A stretch of 64,000 nt of DNA from positions 3,906,001 through 3,970,000 of the forward strand of contig CP021220.1 of NCBI GenBank assembly GCA_003999685.1. Direction: 5' to 3'. This document shows, in pieces, positions 57,985 through 64,000 of this stretch (position 1 is the stretch's first letter; each line of letters starts with the position of its first letter). Under the pieces are notes generated by a model, which saw only the letters and a list, made by a program, of their open reading frames with translations, searched no databases and had not been told where the DNA came from. The translations under genes were made by a program, and so were the position numbers. This stretch comes from Taiwanofungus camphoratus. Lineage: Eukaryota > Basidiomycota > Agaricomycetes > Polyporales > Taiwanofungaceae.

Positions 57985-60154
57985 CGACGTTCTTGAAGAC
58001 CAGTGTGTCATCGACCACGGCCTTTCTTGAACTGCAAAGATAAGATATCATGGCAGTCAGCCAAGAGCTTTCATACTCTTGTTGTATGTTGTACTGGATT
58101 TCCTCGTCTAAATAGGTCTGTCTACTCGGATACGTCATGTATACAGCTCTCGAACCCGAAGCTTATTTTGCATCGATGAATGGAAGCTGGCTCGTTCCGT
58201 TAAGTGGCGGTTGGTGTGCAGCCGCTTAAGGGGTAAAGTCTTAGCGTCCGTTCCGTGTGATACTTCTCAGTCGAAATTTGCCGACAATGGTCCAACATAG
58301 GAGTGACCAAACTCCAATCGTAATTTACAACTTGAATGTGCCTCTCTTCATCTTTAGATAGCGTACTATGGCTTCACGCGCAATGCAAAATGGTCAGTGA
58401 GTGCAAAATCCTGTCCCGAGTACCACAATCATCATGAAACCTTATAAAACTTGGTTGAGGTATAGATACAATAGTATTCTAGAGGCTCGTCAAGTTTTGG
58501 TACGAAAATATACAATGTACCCAATTTACGAGATGCTGCTGCACTCCGCCAAAGCCGTGCATCGGCGGGCTGTGACTTAGTATGACAAAATTTTGCATTA
58601 CACTTCCAAACTGCACTCTTCGTCTCGGGATTGTTATCAAAGGCACTACTGTACTGGCACGACCATAGGTTCAGCCGGTGTGACGTGTGACACCCTTGAA
58701 CCACATTTTTTCTAGTTCAAGGGCCCGTGTGACGCAGGACAGGGCCCTTAGTTCAGTTCAATTGTGGGCGTGACACATTTGTGACTGAACTAAGGACCTA
58801 AGGACCGTCCTAAGCTGGTGTGACACCTGCTTTTGCAATTGAATATTGGGCTAGCAACCTACTTAGTGTGATGTCACTTAGCGAAATGTGGAGAAAAACA
58901 GCGTAAATCATAAGACCCAACTTATGTATATAGTAATTTACAAGTCACACTTGAACAATACAGACTTACTCTCTGCCGCTGAGCATAACTTTGAAACCTG
59001 AAATGCAACTATAGATCAAGATGAGTGAGCAGCTTTCTCGGTGTATCTGTGTAATGTCATTAAGGAGCTGGAAGCCTTTGCAAAACTGTTTGCAAACAGG
59101 CTACAAAAGACATCCAAGCCACCTGCAAAAAGACAAAAAATTACAGTAGTTTTCATTGCAATTGTCTTATTTGTTACTTCTATAGGACACCACTAGAGTT
59201 TACAAGTTGTTTTGAGTCTCAACTGAAGGCTGAACAGCCAGGAAACAGTGTTTTTCGCCTGTGTGACCAATGGTTCGGATCCCAGTTCAGACCCCCTTAG
59301 GACGCGTGACATTTGAACTAACTGCGGGCCTGTGACGCGTGACTGAACCTATGGTCGTGCCAGTACAGTATTTTGAGCTGTATTGTCCCTGTCCACCGCT
59401 CGCACGAGAAGAAAGAACGTGGATCGTGCTCTCCTAACGTAAGGTATGTACTTCCAGGGAAATCACTGTGCTGTGTTTGCATCAAGTTCTAAGTTGCGAC
59501 GGATAGTGACTCGATGGCTCGCACGAACAAGAGTATTGAAGACACAACCCGAGAAGCGTCATTCGGAAAATGGCTTGGATGGCAACGTTTGATAAAAACA
59601 TAAGCCGACTCCGTGATTCATTGATAGCGTTACGTGACTCTGAAAGCGAAGTTTGATGTCTTGTCAATAGCGTATGTTTGGTGCATTGTCGAGGAGAGAA
59701 AGGCGATGTCCAAAACGGTCTGGTAACATTGGTTCGAGAGACAGGCCGCGGTGGAGACTCGGACTTTTCTACAGGACAGCCAATTCGAATTCGCACAAGG
59801 TGCCGATTTACGAAGAGAAGCTAGCTTGCTTCAATACTTTCAGTGCTTTTGGAAGTCTTATCGCCTGTACCGGTTCTTACGAAAATAAAGAATTCATGTG
59901 GTTCTTCCGCTGGCAGCACTGCTCACACGACACATCGCACGATGCTGAGTACTATGAAACAGACACTTTGCACTGGGCCGAACACCGTCCCTGGACATCG
60001 TGATCAGGGTTCAGAAGAATCCTCCCTGCTCAGGTTTCGGCAAGTCCTCTGATGCGTATAAAGTCCAGCACTATCTGAATCCGTGAAATCCTCGACAACT
60101 GTCCTGAGCGTTTGCTGCAGTCCTTACCGAGCCGTGGTCGACTTCCATTTCAAC
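57985..60154. other. Long intergenic region with a MITE and acid phosphatase promoter
   Basis: Contains the 720-bp MITE (58649-59368). A TATA box (GTATAAAG) at 60056-60063 lies about 95 bp before the acid phosphatase ATG. No gene was recognised in the rest. Confidence 0.55.
58649..59368. mobile_element. MITE with perfect 26-bp terminal inverted repeats and TA duplication
   Basis: Ends read CTGTACTGGCACGACCATAG plus GTTCAG at the left and the exact reverse complement at the right. The dinucleotide TA flanks both ends (58647-58648 and 59369-59370), the target of Tc1/mariner-type transposases. Sub-terminal regions carry repeated GTGTGAC and TTCAAGGGCCC/GGGCCCTTAGTTCA-type short inverted motifs. 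The interior is AT-rich and has no transposase frame, so it is non-autonomous. Perfect end repeats suggest a fairly recent insertion. Confidence 0.85.
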
Positions 60155-62069
60155 ATGGTACACATCGCTCGCGCAGCGCTCCTTGTTGGGTCGACGATCG
60201 CATTGGCTTCCTCGGCGTATGCTGCGACGGCCCAGACGTTCCAAAAACCGGCATTCTCGCCGAGTTCTGCGTCTATGAACTACACTGGGCAATCCAACCA
60301 CACGATATCCAATGGTCCCCTCGTGCCCGGAAAGGCCTTCGACCGATTTTTGCAGATCTGGTTTGAGAACACCGACTGTAAGTGTCCATGTTCTCAGTGT
60401 GATCGATCGACCTGAGGACCAAGTTTCGCGGAATCTGTTTCCAAAGTCGAAACGGCAGCATCGTCCCCCACCTTCCAGAATTTGTCAGCCCAGGGTCTTC
60501 TCTTTACATCGTATTACGCGACGACGCACCCCTCGGAGCCAAATTATATCGCAGTAGTCGGTGGTGATAACTTTGGAAACGCGGCAGATGATTTCCGTAC
60601 GTGTCTCGTCTTATTTCGCGCGTTGCGTTCCCCTCATTGTGCCCCAATGGCTACTTAGGCGCCATCCCGCAGAACATTTCTACTATCGTTGATTTGCTCG
60701 AGTCAAAAAACATCTCATGGTCCTCGTGTAAGTGATATCCTCATGGCAGAGATTACTCACTAAGCCTTCTGACAGACCAAGAGTCTATGCCATACGATGG
60801 TTATACTGTAGGTCATTCCGCTCACGCTTACCCGCACATGCTGACTTCAGTGATAGGGCTACAATTGGACCTCAAATAACTACGTTAGTAAGTACCTATG
60901 GTTGCCGGAGAGCGTGATTATTGGACGCTGATATGATCATCAGCCGGTTCCGGCAGCTACACATACTACGTCCGCAAGCACAACCCTTTAATAATCTACG
61001 ATTCCGTTTCGAATGTGACTGAACGTGCGCTCAGGATTCGGAACTGTGAGTATCGTGCTCCAGTGTTGACATGCGGTACAGGGATACTGACTGGACATTG
61101 ATCACGTAGTCAACGACTTCGCCAACGATCTCAACAACAGTGCGATTTCGCAGTGGAGTTTTATCACACCCAACTTGGTTAATGATGTATGCCCGAAGAC
61201 GGCTATTGGGAGTGATGCCAAAGCTCATTGATATCTTGATCAGGGTCATGATACGAGTATCGATTTCGTGAGCAGTTGGCTTGAATATTGGCTGGTCCCC
61301 CTTCTGGATGATGAGAGGTTTAACAACAACCGTACCATCATCCTAGTCACGTTCGACGAAACTGAGAGTAAGCACCTTCTCCATGATATCCAGGATCTCC
61401 TGTCTGACCCAAATGCTTCGACATCCAAGCTTACAGCACCAACAACCGCATCTGGACTCTGGCCCTTGGTGGTGGCTTGCCCGAGGACCTCCGCGGACAG
61501 ACAGACGACACCTTCTACACGCATTACTCTTCTCTTTCCACCGTCGAGGCCAACTGGGGCCTCGGCTCGCTCGGCCGCGGTGACACGAACATGACTCTCA
61601 ACAACGTCTACTCGTGGGTGGCGAATGTGACCGGATGGAAGAATAACGGTATTAGCGGCAACTCGAGCGCTATCCGTGCGTCCGTTCTCTAGGCCTTCAC
61701 ATGGGTACAGCTGATGTCTCTTACACAGCGCTGCTGAACATCACGGAGACAATCCCGGGCCCGCTCAACCCGGAGTACTACGTCCCGTTCTCCGCACCCA
61801 ATGTGAGCGCAGTCAGCGTGGGCGGCGGACCCGTGTTCATAGGCCCCGGTATGGACCCTACAATCAGCGCCTCAATGCTCCCCGCTCCGGTCAACCTCAC
61901 TGCGCAAGGCAAGAACATCCCGTGGGCGACGAACCCTGGCTACGACTATCCGAACGGCATCAAGACATACAGCTCACCGAGCGCGACGCCCAGCACGTCG
62001 GGTGCTAGAAAGATTCTCCCGGGGTTCACTTTCTTGGCGACTGTCTGCTGGATAATCGTGGCGGTCTAG
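60155..62069 (+). CDS. Secreted acid phosphatase, phosphoesterase family, GPI-type tail
   Basis: Homologue of fungal PhoA-type acid phosphatases (phosphoesterase family PF04185). The ATG at 60155 gives a signal peptide (MVHIARAALLVGSTIALASS); an upstream in-frame Met would bury it. About eight short exons. Motifs: FDRFLQIWFENTD, NLSAQGLLFTSYYATTHPSE, PNYIAVVGGDNFG, AIPQNISTIVDLLESKNISW, YTYYVRKHNPLIIYDSVSN, NFNDFANDLNNSAISQWSFI, TPNLVNDGHDTSIDF, RTIILVTFDE and LGGGLPEDLRG. The metal-binding E in WFENTD, H/E of HPSEPNY, and DGHD fit this fold. The C-terminus is Ser-rich with a hydrophobic end (GFTFLATVCWIIVAV), consistent with GPI attachment. Several N-glycosylation sites. It would release phosphate outside the cell; a phosphate-responsive promoter was not tested. 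Confidence 0.88.
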
Positions 62070-62786
62070 GTTATGAAGGATTGCTGAGGCTTGCATTCTT
62101 GGTACTTTAATGACACGATACAATGGTGATGACTTCACGATGAAAATAGCGCTGACGTCTCGAGGAGTGCAATATACCTTCATAATTCTTAGTATGTCTG
62201 TAGGTCGGGCCATAAGTGCATGAGACAATCTCCATATCATACTGAGCGTGTGCCTAAGGGCAGTCTTGAAATATGCTTGTGACAATAGGTAATTCGGGTA
62301 TCTGTCGACTGCTGGTACAGTAATGCGTATACATTAGAGCGTATTCACAGCCAAGTTCGAATTGGCCCACGCCAATCAGAGACCGTTATATGCCTATTTT
62401 TTCCTTTTTTTGCTCGAGTTCGACTTGGGTGCGGATACGCCCCATTACATATGTCTCGGTAGGTCTTCTGTGGTGGCTGCTGTTCCTCGCCGCGTTAGGC
62501 AAATCCGCAAGTCATACACTATGAAAGCATGCGTCAGAGAGCGCCTACCATCGAAGCGCGTCGATGTGACATCGATCATGTCCATAGATAAGATATAATG
62601 ATGTCTCCAACCTAAAGTTCAATTTCGCTTTCAAATTTTATGCGAATTGCACGAGTACATTTGCTGCACCAGTTGCTACAAGCGTAGAAAGGATACAACA
62701 CATAGGGTAGGCGTTTATAATGATAGTCCGTACGACGACCGTGAAAAGGGATGATGGGACAGACGTCAGGGGCGGACGACCGCCGT
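62070..62786. other. Intergenic between two convergent genes
   Basis: 3' flanks of acid phosphatase and thioredoxin. Nothing else recognised. Confidence 0.55.
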
Positions 62787-63320
62787 TCACGCGAGGTCCT
62801 GGATGAGTTGCTGTGGATGGGAAGTCAAAACGGCCAGAAAAGACAATTCAAAACGGGAGTCATACCTGAAGGCCAACCGGGTTAGCGCCGACGATCTCTT
62901 TAAGCTTCGAGCCGTTCTTGAAAGCGACGAAGGTAGGCATCTAGACGAGTCGCCGATCAGCCGCCACAACTCGACAACCAAGCCCGTCGCCGACAGAGAA
63001 AATGGGTACGTACCGCGCGAATGCCGACTTCCTGGGAGATTTCCTGCTGATCGTCCACGTCGACCTTGTAGAAGTCCGCGTGCGAGAACTGCTCAGAGAG
63101 CTTCTCGAAGATGGGCGAGATGACCTTGCAAGGGCCGCACCATGTCGCCCAGAAGTCGATTACAACAGGCTTCTGGCCATTGATCTGGTAATCGCGCGCG
63201 ATTAGTCATTCGCGAGGCATTCAGCAGAGGGAGTGGAAGGGGAGACCGGGAGAACTGGAGCGAAACATTACTTACGACCTGCTGGAATTGGTCCAGGGAG
63301 GAGATGACGGTAACGGTCAT
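62787..63320 (-). CDS. Thioredoxin (cytosolic type)
   Basis: Small disulphide oxidoreductase that supplies electrons to peroxiredoxins and ribonucleotide reductase. Four exons join to about 105 residues: MTVTVISSLDQFQQV, then the exon with PVVIDFWATWCGPCKVISP holding the WCGPC active site, FYKVDVDDQQEISQEVGIRA, an exon starting MPTFVAFKNGSKLKEIVGA with the conserved cis-Pro (MPTF), and the last exon QLIQDLA. Length and order match ordinary thioredoxin. There is no targeting sequence, so it is taken to be cytosolic. A TATA box (CTATAAAG, minus strand, about 63402-63409) lies about 85 bp upstream of the ATG. Confidence 0.92.
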
Positions 63321-64000
63321 GGTAATTAGGTGTTTCTGGAGACGAAGGAGGAAGGTGGTTGCTAGACAGCGGGTGTGGAGATGATGATAGTCTAGAGGAA
63401 AGTTGCTTTATAGCACTGGCCCAGGCAGAACCTACGATAGAGATCGCGCCATAGATCACATGATCCTGACAAATATATGTCGGCGTCTCTGTCGGCGCTT
63501 GGGTCTACCAGGCTGGACAGTCGCCTACCTGCGCAATTTTACAAATGCCTGTCACCGACACCGAAGCTGCTTGGTCAAATTGCATGTTTAGAACATACTG
63601 TTCCCCGAACCTTGCAAACAAGCGTCGGATACCTCTTTGAGCTTGTGACGTGCTCGCCTCGTCCGGAGAATTGTGGTCAAAGTTGACACTTCACCTGATG
63701 GTATCGATGAGGATAAGAGTCCAGTAAGGGCTCGATGTTCGCTGCACGTTTCCAGCTTATAGTTCGTTAAGGTTGAGTTCATCCTTGTGGTCTGATCTTC
63801 ACTCACCAGCATCTTGTCGTCAACCTTCTCATGGCTCAACCTCGGGCTATGAGCGTCTTACTGCGTTCCATTCTGTACCTGTCTACAGGGCCAAGTCAAG
63901 GCTGTTGGTCTAGTGCTCGTTCGACGCCAGGATCTCCTTTGTATCACCACCGTGTTCAAATGATTCTGTTCCATCATCGGGTTGACACCGCTTTTTCACC
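63321..64000. other. Upstream region of thioredoxin, window end
   Basis: Contains the thioredoxin TATA box. No other gene was recognised before the window ends. Confidence 0.5.

Noticed and set aside
58140-58165. tRNA B-box-like GGTTCGAGAGC on the minus strand
   Set aside because: The last consensus base is wrong and no A-box or cloverleaf is seen around it.
1-64000. LTR retroelements, other virus-like copies, CRISPR arrays or rRNA genes
   Set aside because: No integrase, reverse transcriptase, capsid-like segment, long terminal repeats, spaced direct repeats or rRNA sequence was recognised in the window.

Overview
The window looks like a gene-dense stretch of a basidiomycete nuclear genome, most likely an Agaricomycete and possibly a polypore. 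Evidence: many short GT-AG introns of about 50-65 nt, a Chs3-like chitin synthase, a trichodiene-synthase-family terpene synthase, an FGD-type RhoGEF and a DUF3140 protein. No organism assignment was tested by search. Gene models below were built by joining exons by eye at splice sites and checking that the reading frame stays open.

Layout. 0.2-5 kb: DASH subunit ASK1 and a many-exon sugar transporter. 6.2-10.6 kb: an accessory pair, divergently transcribed. On the minus strand is a ten-exon, cysteine-free secreted precursor in which each internal exon encodes one peptide-like module ending in basic residues. On the plus strand is a cysteine-free secreted protein with an internal two-exon duplication and a GPI-like tail. 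11-24 kb: housekeeping genes (COG8, NOG2, GH89 alpha-N-acetylglucosaminidase, mitochondrial uS15, FYVE/RhoGEF/PH protein). 25-33 kb: three tandem paralogues of a type II membrane glycosyltransferase-like family, the first carrying a one-base frameshift in its conserved HIRRGDF motif. 33.5-46 kb: ribosomal protein eL28, a small DAP-like protein, an orphan type I membrane protein, a TPR-like protein, a DUF3140 protein and a class IV chitin synthase. 47.8-57 kb: RCC1, a CRAL-TRIO (Sec14-like) protein and a very large Ser/Pro-rich low-complexity protein. 57-63 kb: a TRI5-family terpene synthase with unresolved 5' end, a 720-bp MITE with perfect 26-bp inverted ends and TA duplication, a GPI-type acid phosphatase and a thioredoxin.

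The best candidate for something undescribed is the 6.2-10.6 kb pair. The modular precursor has eight non-identical helix-like modules in mirror order (A-B-C-C-C-D-B-A), with all nine introns in phase 2. That is the architecture expected of a Kex2-type multi-peptide precursor that evolves by exon duplication. Other notable items are a 3-nt and a 14-nt microexon in the sugar transporter, two GC-AG introns, a 350-bp inverted repeat and a 124-bp hairpin. No retroelement, rRNA, CRISPR array or convincing tRNA was seen.
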